Of a DNA stretch of 64,000 nt, positions 1 through 12,600 are shown piece after piece. The stretch covers positions 6,140,501-6,204,500 of the forward strand of contig NC_134960.1 in the NCBI RefSeq assembly GCF_965638725.1. The letters are read 5' to 3'. The notes below the pieces were generated by a model. That model was not told the origin of the DNA and did not search any database. It saw only the letters and a list, made by a program, of their open reading frames with translations. This DNA comes from Aptenodytes patagonicus (Eukaryota > Chordata > Aves > Sphenisciformes > Spheniscidae). Each line of letters starts with the position of its first letter. The first letter of the stretch is position 1. The translations under genes were made by a program, and so were the position numbers.

Positions 1-3000
1 CCAATCATAAATCAGGAAAACACCCAAAAATCCACGTTCCACCCATGGCCCAAAATACCACACCCTATTCTGTCAATTTAAAATAAATGCCTACGATAGC
101 CTTAAGCTCGATTTGGACGTGTCCTGCACTGAGAACATCAGCAGGGCAGCTTGCCTTCGGACCTCTGTCGCTGCCACAGCCTTTCTCTGAGTCATGAAAG
201 GATTTGCATGGGCAGCCTGGCTGCAGAAGCGATGCTCATCCTGGCAGAAGGCATTTCTCTGCCTGAATTTCAGATATCGACTGTTCGCGGTGAACACGCC
301 AGAGCGATCCACCAGACCGTGACTCTTCTTGGGAGAGAACCCCCTCTTCTTGGGACCTGGGAGACAATTAATGCGTTTTAAGGAAGAAGACCATTATGAT
401 TGCTGTCCAAGCAGAAAGCTGCTAACGGAACAAAATACATGCGGTTATACGAGCCGGTCTCTAGGCTCTACCCTGCATTAAATCTTTCAAGTCTGTCACC
501 GACTGACTATGTTAAATACCAGAGGCCCTGGGATTTTAGCTCCAAAGTGCAGTCAATGAGCAACCCCAGCGCAGACCTGCTCGTGCACTGCCGTCCTGGG
601 GTTTCTCTTTCCTTCTCCATCTACCTGCCAGCAACCCCTCTCTGCATTTTCCCTCTGCCCTGCTGGCAGGAATATTAGTTCCTCTGACACCTCTGTGCGC
701 ATCCAACACCAATAAGCCTGGAAACCCTGCTGAGAGGTGTGCTCTGCCTCCTCCCCTGGACTTCAACTCATAGGAGCACGAGAGGTGAAAGGAGGAAAAC
801 TGAGACACCATCAGCAAGCGACAGATAAACCCTCAGATCATAAACTATTGGCTTTGTCCTTTTGGGAAGGTAGCTCCTTCAAAATACATGGAAAATCGGC
901 TAGAGATCGCAAGCTCCTCTGCAGAAACCTCATTTTTCTGGTTTCCTTTTGTACCCCACTCTCCATTACCTCAGCATGAGTTACGTCCTCCTACTTGCAT
1001 TACCTAAATAAGTGGATGTCCCACCTTTATTTAAAAACAACAAAAGCAAGCATCACTGAGTATGTCATGGAGGTACGAGGTTATGTTGACTGAGGTACCA
1101 CCGGTGGTGGCTGCACACACAGCAGCATCTCAGGGAACGCCGACATACTGCTTTGAAGTGGCTTTGCGAGCTTTAGTGGGGGATGTATCGCTGCTGGGTC
1201 CCCTGATCTATTTGGATAATTAGAACTCAGCTGTATTGGGAATTAATTCAACGCCTCCAGCTCTTGCAACATTACAAGGACAATTGCCAGGCACAAGGTT
1301 TTCCTTTATAAAACATAGTTTTAGTCTCATAATCCCAGCCTGATATTTCACCCTCCAGCTATTTCCCACATTTTATGATTAAAGTAGGCTTTCAATTAAC
1401 TTGTCTTATGGATCAGATGCCACCTGCAGATACAAATACAAACATAAAAAATGGAAGGTTGCTCCGAGGCTGGAGAAAAATCCCGCACTTTATCACTTGT
1501 TTAAATCCAGCCAGCTTGATAGCGAATGGAGGCTGTCGCTGACGGCTCTGGAGGAGGAGATGTTTAGTTTTCTGTGCATCCACCATTCAGCACATCTTCC
1601 ATAAGCACTGGCGCTGCTGACTTCTGTAGGACTATGGGACACAAAAGGGGTCACCCTATAGACAAGTGACTTGTTTAATGGTAGAAGACTACAAGCATGT
1701 ATGATTATTCATTCTAAAAGTATTTTAATAAGTAACTTCAAATCTCTTTCAGGCTATTCTTCTGCAGGATCTTAGCAAGCATTGACCTTCTCGTGCTGTG
1801 CTCCCTTCTTGTACATGTTGATGAGCGAGAGGGAACTCCACTCTCCTACACCTTCACACCATTGGGAAAGCAACCATTAAAATCTAAAATGACCGGCTAA
1901 TATTATCAGAATAAACCCACACATTGCAGGAATTCCAGCTGATATGAAATGAAGCTGACTTATCCTGCTGCAATTTCCACTGGGGGAACCGCAGCGAGAT
2001 ACAGTGGGGTTTGCGCAGCGTTAGCTCTTCCTCTGGCAGACTCGGCCGGGGGCATTGCCAGCTGAGCTCCTTAGGGCCCTCAGGGGCGATGCAGAAGAGG
2101 AATTGCGTAAGTCTATGAGATAACTTGTCTGTTCTTCTGGGAGGGAGAGCAGGAAGGTTTTAGAGGACTTCCAACATGCAATGTAATATTTTCTAGTGGA
2201 GTTCAATCAGTGGCTCACAAATTTTTAACGTTATATAGACTATTAAGTGGTCTGGAAGACATAGTTGTAAATGTCTGTATTCTCCTTTGCAATCTACATA
2301 TGCCAAATTTGTATAATTTGTATTTCCACTAGAAAAATTTTAGGGAATCACCAGGTTAAAAAGGGTTGAAACCCATCCGTCTGTGCTTTAACTGCAGGTT
2401 ACCACCACAACGTAAAGGAGCACGTGGATTTTAGCCCCTGTCTGCAGCTATGCCAAGTAACCTGCCATGAAAAGATGACTGCAGTCAAACGAGGGATCTG
2501 TGCATGAGGGAGTGTTAAGGTCAATCCCAATGGTATTCTTAAAGTAGAGAAATACCCTAATTACCCCAGAAGTACCTTCACACGCAAGGTTTCAAGCTAT
2601 TTATAACATAGTTGAGCCTTTTTTCTTGTAACATTCTGGTAGAGACTGCAGGAGACCAGCGAGTAATTTGCCTTTAAGACAAATGTGTGGATGATTTTCA
2701 TGCCTTGGCTTTGCTTTCCAAGATACCCAAGCAGCAGCAGAAAGAAGACGGGCCCTCAGGGGCAGCGTGAAGGGGCAGCTCAGCCTTGCTGAGCCCCTCA
2801 CCGCTCCGGCCGGGCTGCTGTCGGTACAGGAGCCGGCCGCTCTGGGACATCTCCAGGGCCACCAAGGGCCCTTCACCCACTCGTGACCTGGGTGAGGCTT
2901 TGCCTCATACAGAAATGGGTTTGGAGGTGACAGGGGCTGCCTGGCAGCCTCTAGTGGCACCGCTGGGTCCCTGCAGAGCTTTGCTTGGCTTAGTCCAGAG

Positions 3001-6000
3001 TTTAACCCAGAAAAATTTGGCCTTCTCAGCTCTCAAAGTTTAAAGTTTTGTACACAAGCAGGTTTGGTCCCTGCGTGTCCCTGCCCTCCCTTCACGGGTA
3101 AGTCGGTCTCGCACGACGTGGGGCAGGGAGGTGACGGCTGCCAGATAATCCGGTTAATAGGCTCCCTTACACTTGCCGCTGCGGGCACGTGTATGGTTTG
3201 CTTATAAACAGCGTATTCAGGCCCAGCAGTCACAATTAGGATCAAATCAGGATCCCGCTGTGCTAAGGAGTGTGTTCTTCTGGAGAGCTGTAAATTTATA
3301 AATGATGAGAGCCGGGAGGATGGATAGCATACAACATAACAATGTGTTTAAAACATCTAGCATCTGTGGGGTGGTTTTTTCCCAAATTAATACTAACTCT
3401 CCTTTGGCTTTTTGCTAGACAACCACTAGCTAGTCAGTTAAGTGACATCGCAGCAAAAATAAAAATCAAAATAGGATCTGAGGGTAGGGAGTCCTGGTCT
3501 TCCGAGTGAAGTCAGGGCAGGGGATCAAGATATTAAAGTCAGGAGAGAAGCAGGGGAAGGAGCTGCCACGTCGACGGGAAAGGGCCATATCACTTTTGGA
3601 GCAGGCATGGTGCAGGGCAGGAGGAGGTACAAGAGCATAGCCACAGAAGAGGGAGGTGCTGGTTTACAAAAGCCCTGGCAGATGGGTAGGCATGTGCATG
3701 AGCCAAAACACCTCCCAAGATTCATTAAGAACCCAAGGAAAGACTGCTGGTTGAAAACTAGGTGTTTACCCCCAAATCATCTTACTTTCAAATGAGATGG
3801 AAACAAAAGAAGAATTTAGGAATTACTACTAAGTAATAAAATGCTTGTTACAGGGTCATAAAAGTCATCCCGTTTCCCTACAAAGGCAGCTGTGATAACA
3901 GAGTTGTTTTTCCTTTCCATTTCTTACAAGCCAGTGAACGACTGTAGAAAATCAAGTGCTCTGTGTAATGCTCCGCTTCGTGGTTGGCACAGTCGAGCTG
4001 CACTTTTTAAGGAGCATAACGTCCTCCGCGGGGAAGCTCTGCAGTGCCTCACTGCGAGTAGAGCCAAACCGCAGGGCACGCTAGCCTTCTTCCTGCCGCT
4101 GCTGGTTATTGGAAGTGAGACTCCAACATCTTCAGGACACTGCATGAAATATCACACCAGGCATCTATCCTGTGCCACTTCGCAAAAGTCGTAGGCAGCC
4201 TGATTTCTAAAAGGCAAACGGGGCAAATAGTTTTATAGCATTTCTTTTTGAATTGCTTGCTCTCTGATTCAGCTTCTCCGCTGTCTTCCAGAGATGAGCG
4301 TCAGGAATACTTTCTTGTAGATGCTTGGAAGTGAGGAGTAGTCCCTTGGAGTTACTATAGCTATCTCGGGGAGTGGTGCCAAAGAGAGGCAGCACATTAT
4401 CGTGCCCTTTCTAATATTGTTAAGTGCACAAGGACCACCTGTAACAGAGTTATCACCGTTTCAATCAATGGAAATGATGCCATAAGGGCAGCTATCGATT
4501 AGAGGGAAGAAACAGGTTTAAATGAGCAAAGGCAAAACCAATGACGACTTTGAGCTGGCATTCAGTGCGGGTCTTTGTTCAAACGACTACCGCTCCTGGG
4601 AGCACCCAACCCTCTTATTTTCTGGATGCGGTTATGTCTACTGAAGCTCAGATATCTTTACCCCACAGCTGTTCGCTGGACTAGAGCATCCGGGCTGATG
4701 CAGAAACCTCCTGATGAATTCTGTGGTTTGGGTTACAAAGCCGGCAAAAACGACAATTGCTTAGTTCCCTGTAACATTTTCAAATCAACTTTCTATATAT
4801 TACTAAGCTATATATGATGCAACCCATCAGTTCTGACTGGGAAAGGCTGGGATTTGTGTGTTCAGCTGTTACTAGTGATGTAGGAAGGAAAACATCTGCA
4901 TCAATTCAGTCACCTCCGTGAGCAACAGAGTAGATCAGACGCTACGGAGTGGGCAGAACTTCTATTAAAAATTTGAGGATTAGGTCATATCTTATACAAC
5001 CTTTTTTATCTTTTAGTGCGCTTAAAAATATGAAGCAATCCTTTTAATCATTAATCTTTCAGAAAAAAACCCAAACAAACAAGAGCAAGTCTTTTACAGC
5101 TGCCTATACTGGTAATCAGTTAAAACTAAAACCAGACATGGCTTTTTTTTTTTTTTTTTTACAACTTCGTTATATGGAACATATACGGAACATCACTTTT
5201 CCTGTGCATAGCAGTACAGCAGTTGAAAAACAAAGGTCTTTTATGGACAAGCTACAGGTCCTTCAAAATACTGTCAAACATTTCTCCTGCCAAATAAGAA
5301 CAATTTTACACCATATAACATAGTGTAATACACCCAACACACCCTATGACGCATCAAGTAATACTGCGTCATTAACAAAGTTACTGGAACCAATGCTTAA
5401 AGAAGTAATTTATTTTAAAAATATGCTCTTTTACCCTGCATTATCTGCTTTTTTAATCTGACCTGAGGAGGTGGTCTGATAAGTCTCATTTTAATTCAGC
5501 CAGTCCAGCACTAAGGAGGAGTTTCTTTTTTAGAAGCACTTGAATGTTTCCATTAAATTGCTTTTTTCTTTCCTGGAGGCCTTTATAACCACGCAAAGCA
5601 CTCCAACACCTAATTTTAAATACACCAGCAGTTTCAATGAGATCAATGAAATTACTCACATTCGCTGCATAAGCACTGAAATGCTTTGTAGGGCCACAAT
5701 GAGCAGCTACAAAGCAAGTATGAACCACATCCTTTGATCTGAATCTACACATCCTCACACTTGGAGAAAGCAGGATTGGGGCTGCAGTCTGGTTTTCAGC
5801 GATAACTGACAGAATTCTTGAAATCTCCCATCCAAAAAAGGGTATTTTTGCAGCTTGACTTTATTACTGCTGGGGTCTGGAGCAGATGTCCCCTCTGCAT
5901 TCCTGCATGCTAATCGCCTCCGCTCCCCCTTGACGTCTGCAGCCTGGGCTGCTCCTCCTTCGCTTCCAACTCTTTCATGGTGTTGAGCCAGAAGGTTACT

Positions 6001-8170
6001 TCACCTGCTGCATTGTATTATGATTTTCTTCATTCAGTTCTGCAGTGGTGAGATACAGTTTGCAGCAGGGCCAGTTGTGCTCCTTAGCGGCTGTACAAGC
6101 CTCCAGGGATGTACACTAGAAAAATGCACAGAATAAAATCCCCCGAACCTCCACAAGCATCACCTAAGCACCACAAACACTTAAATGAAAGCTATTTTAT
6201 GTAAGAAAAACACAGACATGGCCTGAATCTCTTCTCTGGCTGAGAAGCTTTTTTCTAACAAAACAAGACTTACAGGATCTGGCCCCTGTAGTGTAACGGG
6301 CAACAGAATCCTCTCAGAAAGGAAAACCTTTTCCTTCTGGCTGGACCGTACTAACCCCACAAATCTATAGTAAAGCCTATAAATATCTTTTCAGCTTTCC
6401 CTCATTCAGATCCACTTGGGAACACATCAGATTTACTGTTTCCTTAGGTTAAACGTTTTTCAGCTGAAACCTGCAGACATCAAAGGGCAGTTGATGGATT
6501 CTTGTTAGGTTTGCTGGAGTTTTCCATGAGAATCTCCCAGCTGGGTACTGTATCTCAACCATATAGGGTGGAGTTGCTCTCATTACTAATGTTCTCCTTA
6601 GCCCCCATCTATATCTACTAGCGGGACACCGTGTGTGAGATATCAGCTGCCTTGGCCGACAGCCAGAGAACTGAACTCATGACATCCCCAGCAAAAAGCC
6701 GGAGCCGCAGGAGCCAGAGCTGATGTACAGCTTTGCTAAGCTAGAAAAGGATACAGCCTTTAACCTTCTCACCCATTGGTAATGATATGAGCACCATGTT
6801 CTTGGCCAAAATTCAGTGAAGCATCCCTTTAGTCTCTAGGCATGCACACTTTCTCACTTCGGCTAGAAGACAATGTCAAATGGCGGTCAAGGGACGCGAT
6901 GAAGTATTGCACCATGCGAACCACCATCGCGGGGCGTTGAATGGCAGAGCTTCCCAAATCAGAGAAAAACATATATGAGCTCAGCTGGACTTTCAGAGTG
7001 AAGTGCCTCTGCTCCTGAATGAGGCTCTGTGGCTTGTCTCTGAGCAATTCTACTCTTTTTTTTTTTTTAAAGACACAGCTTAGAAACAAAGTTAAAATCA
7101 TTTACACCACTAAGCAAAACCAGAAAGATTGTCCCAGTCCCACCTTCATGCTAGTGTTTATTCACGACTCAGGTCCTTCTTTTGCAAGCCATAAAAGACA
7201 CCTCACAAGGAAAGGAATTTGTTGAGCTGACCCTGGTCCAGCCCCCAGTGCCATCAGCCCCAAGTACGAGAAGATGGAGGGGAGATTCCGGTTTTAGGTC
7301 CTGTTTACAGAGCTGGGCACCATCCTGCACATCCACATTTCATCTACAACTAATAGCATGTTCCCCGTTGTACTGAAATTAAATAAGAAAGAGCTGACCA
7401 GCCTGTTGGGGACATCACTAATAGCGTGAGCCATCTGCACTCCTAGGACGGCTGGTTCCTCCCACGTCACCGCAGTGAAGGTTACTGGCAGGACACCCAG
7501 TTTACGTTAGGACTTGTTCCCAGAGCTTTCCTATCATCCTGTCCTGAAGGGAATTTTACTTGATATTTCTGCAAGCACCACCCTTCAGAAGCGGCGTGCC
7601 GCAATTACATGTCAGAATCTGGTTAAGTTTGACTGGTAACTTCATATCAGTTGTTACTTCTATATTCACTTACTTAAGAACAAGTAAGTCACCGCAAGCA
7701 ACCCCCCTTCTCCACTTAAAATGTGTCTTTTATAGGATGTCAATTTTTTTTAGTCAATTTTTTTTCTGTAAACTTTATAAAAAATAATTCAGAAACATGC
7801 AACCTCATTGAAGAACCATTCCTGCTATTAACATTTACCATGTGATTTACCAGCTGACTGGGACACAAAATTAATATCCACTCTTTGGAAAAGTTGGGGT
7901 TTGGCTCGACTACAACTCTGGAAAACAGGAGGACTGCAGTGATAATTCATCTTCTAGATTACCCAGATGAGAATTAATGAGGTTTTACTGGTAAAAGTTT
8001 AATGAAAGAAAAGGTGATATTGCCACATATTGTAATAAGCACCTGCCTGAGACAGGCTTGCACTGAAAAACAGATGACACAGTGACTACAGTGTATCAAG
8101 AACTAATTTAAACTACACAGAACAAACGTCTGGAAGATTTGGAAGTCTGGCCAGTTCCTCTGAGAATTGT

Positions 8171-8216
8171 TACTTTTTCTACCTTTAAGTTCTTTTACTT
8201 TTTCTACATTTAAGTT
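8171..8216. repeat. Two-copy 25-bp tandem duplication
   Basis: The unit TACTTTTTCTACCTTTAAGT begins at 8171 and recurs at 8196 with one mismatch (C to A) over its first 21 bases, giving a period of 25 bp. It is a local tandem duplication in non-coding DNA with no evident function. Confidence 0.8.
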
Positions 8217-9582
8217 GGCAACAGGATCCCAGCCTGCTGCTGCAGAAGAAAAGTTCTGGCTTGTCAAAAGCAAGACATAAAACCTCAAACACAATTTAAT
8301 TACAGTAGGCTTATGGTTCAATCCTGAAAAAACCTGAACGGTTCAGAATAAGCAGAGCCAAGCTGGATCACATATTCTTGTGACAGCATCCATTTCCTAT
8401 GGCATAAAATGCTGGCATTTCTGCTCTCACAACTGTAAATAGATATATACAAATATAATAGATTAGATGTGTAATATTTTTTACACGACCAGCCACACCT
8501 GAAGATACATGCCATGTAGGAGGGTTAAGCCTCCTGGTACATGTCAGCTGTGCTCTGGCCCAGGTCTGATGAGGAAAGAACTTAGTCGTTATCCCGGTGG
8601 CCAAACTGCAGATGTTGTCGTCCAGATGTGGGCGCTTTTAAGGGCAGTCTGAAAGCAATTATAAACCCAGCCAAATGAGAAACCTGAGGTTAGATCACCT
8701 TCATTTCATTTAAGAACATTTCATTGAAGCTCTGCTTTTCAGGCCACAGCAGGCTGTCATAACACGTAAGTTAATTATGAAAGTCCAGTTATTAAACAAA
8801 AAAACCAAGTTTGCACCTTTATTGGAGCTGAAATATTTCCCAAGCGAGCAGTAAACAAAGTGTCTGTACTAAATAAATCATGGGATGAATGTATTATTGT
8901 CATACAAATTAACTGGGCTGAATGCTTCAAAACCGCGTCTGCATCTTTGTCCAGTCCCATGCAGATGCTCTCACCAGGCCAACACAAAGCATCATCTTAT
9001 CACAAAACTTACAGGAATATTTGTCCAAAGTAATTTACATTGCTCCTGTTGATGTACAGCTCGTAGGGAAGAGGGCTCTGTACGTTTTATCTGCCAGCTG
9101 GAGGGCAGACTCAACTAAGTGGCCAGACCCTGTCTGTTTGAAGCGCTGCCCCCGGCTATCGGCACACCTCTCGGGAGCACTTTGGGCTGGAAGAGACTGA
9201 TTCCTTTCAGCAGCACTGCTAGCTGACGCAACCAGTTTAATTCGGCGTTCCCATGCAGGTACACACAGTCTGCCTGAGCTCGCTGCTTTTCCCAGCCCCG
9301 GTCCTCTGCTTGCTCAGCACTACCTGCATGCTTCCGCAGCAAAATTATCCCGCACGGTATTACAGAGTCAAGCCAAGACAAGCTCTTTCGGTAACACGGT
9401 GAAGGAGCTTACGGAGGAAAAGTGTCTCTAGAAATGGCAGAGTGGAAGGGAAGGGCTCTAGCTTTTGTGGAAAAACAGAAAAACTTGGTGCCAGGTGCTC
9501 ATCCTCTCTGGAAGCAATCTTCCCGCCCCGTACCCCTTTTTATAAAACAACATGAAACTTTGCAAAGCCTAATTCTGTCTTT

Positions 9583-9605
9583 AAAAAAAAAAAAAAAAAA
9601 AAAAA
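9583..9605. repeat. Poly(A) tract (A23)
   Basis: An uninterrupted run of 23 A. The preceding bases do not resemble a processed pseudogene or a known retroelement 3' end that I can identify, so I treat it as a simple homopolymer. Confidence 0.9.
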
Positions 9606-12600
9606 GTAATGAAATGAACATGTGCTACCACCTGCTGTCCGTTATTTGCAAGAGCAGCCTCCTCAGCACGGTCTGGCGCCGGACGGTCTCTGCACAGCCC
9701 GGGCAGCGTCGCAGCCTGATGTCCCACTCCTGCCCCGGCCCATCGAGGGCAGCTTCAGCCTGTGCAGGGACAGCCCGGGAGGGCAGGAAAGAGCCACGCT
9801 AAAGAGAAAGGGTCTGAGATTTTGTCGAATTATGTTCAATAAAGAGCAGCGTCGAGGACAGAATTAGGAGACGAGGTTAAAGGGAAGGTCAGAAAGGTGC
9901 CCAGGCCGGAGCAGTTTCATGCGAATGTCAGACCCGTGGATGCACACGGAGGTACCAAGACGGAGAAAACAGCAAGGGCAGCTCCGCACACCCATGTCCT
10001 GGGCTCTCTCCTGCGGCCCATCGTCACCCACTGGCACATCACTGCTGCTGTTACAGCCAGCCATTATGGCAAACAACGGCAAAAGATTCACTGAATACAT
10101 ACGAGTTTAAATAAACAAATTTCTGTACGGGTCACTTCACTTCCACACATCCCCACCAGGTCATCGACTCCGAACTAGCGACGCAGATCTGGAGCAATAA
10201 ATCACCTATGGCTGGCAAGAATAACAGCCCAGAGCTCACAAATACAAAGAATGTATTTAATCTTTTTCTGTTGCTGTGGTAAGCAAACAGAGCGTGCCCG
10301 GCACATTAGGCAGCAAAGGTCCAGGCTCTTCTTGTGTTAATGTATTACCCATAATTATTTGTAAAATAAAACAGTACTTTCCCTAAGTCTAGGTACTTAC
10401 CATTCGCTGCAGCCAAAGGACTCCCAGGAATCGTCATCTTCCCAAAGTCTTGACAAATAGGGAATTAAAGGAGAAAGAAAGATCTGGTTCCAATTGTTGT
10501 AACCAGAACCACGTATGTCCTGAACCCATAGTTATACATAAGATCTTACAGGAGAAAAAGAATGGAAAAAACTTCTGGGCATCAAAAATCCACCTTTATC
10601 CTTCTCAGCCTGTGCAGAGGCTTTTGTGTTTGCAAGGGCCCTGGGCACAAAAGTTACACATCTCAAAGTCTTCACATCTGCTTCTGTCACTGGTGCTGCT
10701 CGTCCACGGTGCCTCTCGTCCAACACCCTCAAAACACTTCTACAACTAATTAATCAAGCACGCTGTTTTACAAAGGTTAAATGAACTAATCCCTCACATA
10801 CAACGCTATATAGCTGAGCAGCAAACTTCAAACACCAACTCGGTGCAGAACACGTTACGGGTTTGTCTCGAAGAGCCGATGCGCTCAGCTGTGCTGGCAG
10901 AGATCACACGTTGAACGTATGTGAACAGGGATGGATGTTACCTTTTCCAAGCACATGTATGAAAACAAAGTATGGCTAAATTTAATTAATAAATTAATCA
11001 CATATAATACTTTGATCGACTGCAACAGAAGGTTTGATTGCAGCAGAGATTTCATCAGTAACTTCCCTGGCCTTCCCAAGCCTGCTGCAGTTTGCTCTGA
11101 AAGCAAACCTCCACTAGGTTGGTTTGGAAGCGATCATTTCTATAAGCACGTTTACCCCAGTTTTATCTGAAACCACTTCTGTTCAGCCACCGTGCTGGAG
11201 CAGTAATTACCAAGGAATAAAAAGGCCAATGCAGCATTGGTGTAAAGTAGAAAGGCAAAAGGTATTCAGAGAAAAAGTAAAAAGGGGAGTAAGTTCATGG
11301 CAATCCAGGCTTCACAAATATGTTTCAAGGCTCTTCTCTTACTTTCCATGTGCCATAAAGAGAAGAAAGAAACAATCTACAGTGAAATAAAAATGAGCAA
11401 AGGAAGAAAATAGCGTGTGTGCTAAACCCATTTTTTTCAAAACCTCGATGGCATTTCTCTGCCACAGCACTCCACATCTATCCGTAGGCTTGAGCCAGCG
11501 AGCGGATGCTGGGTTACTTCACTCTCATAGCATGAACTCGTACTCCTTGCTATTCTCAATCTGTCACATTCAACAATCACATGCGAAAATGACTCAAGCT
11601 GCCAGTTGTCTGCGTGTTGTGCTTGTTGAGCATTTGCCAGTTCCTCAGGAGTAGGCTTGATATTGAAAGCCACACTTTTGGAAATGTGGTTTAGCCTGAG
11701 GCTGCTGCATTAGGCTCAAACATTTTGATTTTTATCCTACAACTTTTTGTGCTTTTTTTAGTCTTGCAGCCCAGCATTTCTGGACACAGAGGAAACAACG
11801 GCAGGTCAGATCGGTGGCTCGTTCAACCTGGCATTTCACCCGACTGAAGGCATTTTTTCGAAGTGCCTAATATTTTGGAAGGAGTGGAAAACCTCTTAAT
11901 GCACCACACCAATCACCAGCTGTAAACGCTGGACAAATTTTCTTCCTGTTACCTGCAGTGATCACCTGAGGAGCAGGCAATGATTTTCACCTTTTTCTGA
12001 GCAAATGCCGTTTCATGGTGCAGCCTTTTAGCCAGCAGGGCTACAGACACCGAGTCAACCCCCTCCCCTTTGCGGCAGTGAATTCCCTGCATTTGTTCAG
12101 CTCACTGAGGTCTCCCAGTGCTTGGAAACAAACCTCTTCCAGTTTCATAATCTCAGCTCCAATGCCTGCCTTCAAAAAGAAATTACAGCCCCAAGGATGC
12201 GTACCGTAGCCTCCACTGACTATAGGGGCAGCCTATGGTGAGCAGCTCGCAGACACGTACAATATACGCCCACGCTTATTTAGGTGAATCCTACCCCAGA
12301 GTGTCCCAGAGCAACAGACCCAGCTCTGCAGCAGGGAAGCGATCCAACGTGTAGCTCCATGAGAAGCTGCCGAGTTTCAGTATTTCAATATTTTGGCTGT
12401 GTTGGCGTTTCGCCCAATACTATGTTGTCCCCCCTCCCCACAAACCTGGTGTCCTAAGGGAAGTATTTTGTTGATTCAGATAATATAGAAATACCCACGC
12501 TTCACTAGCTACATTTATTCAGTCATTTTGTACTTTTTTTGTAACTACCAATGAAAAAAAAAGAATATTAGTATCTGTAATAGCCTCATGATTAAAGTGT

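Noticed and set aside
9583..9605. Poly(A) run as evidence of a processed pseudogene
   Set aside because: The upstream sequence shows no spliced-gene similarity and no target-site duplication was evident.
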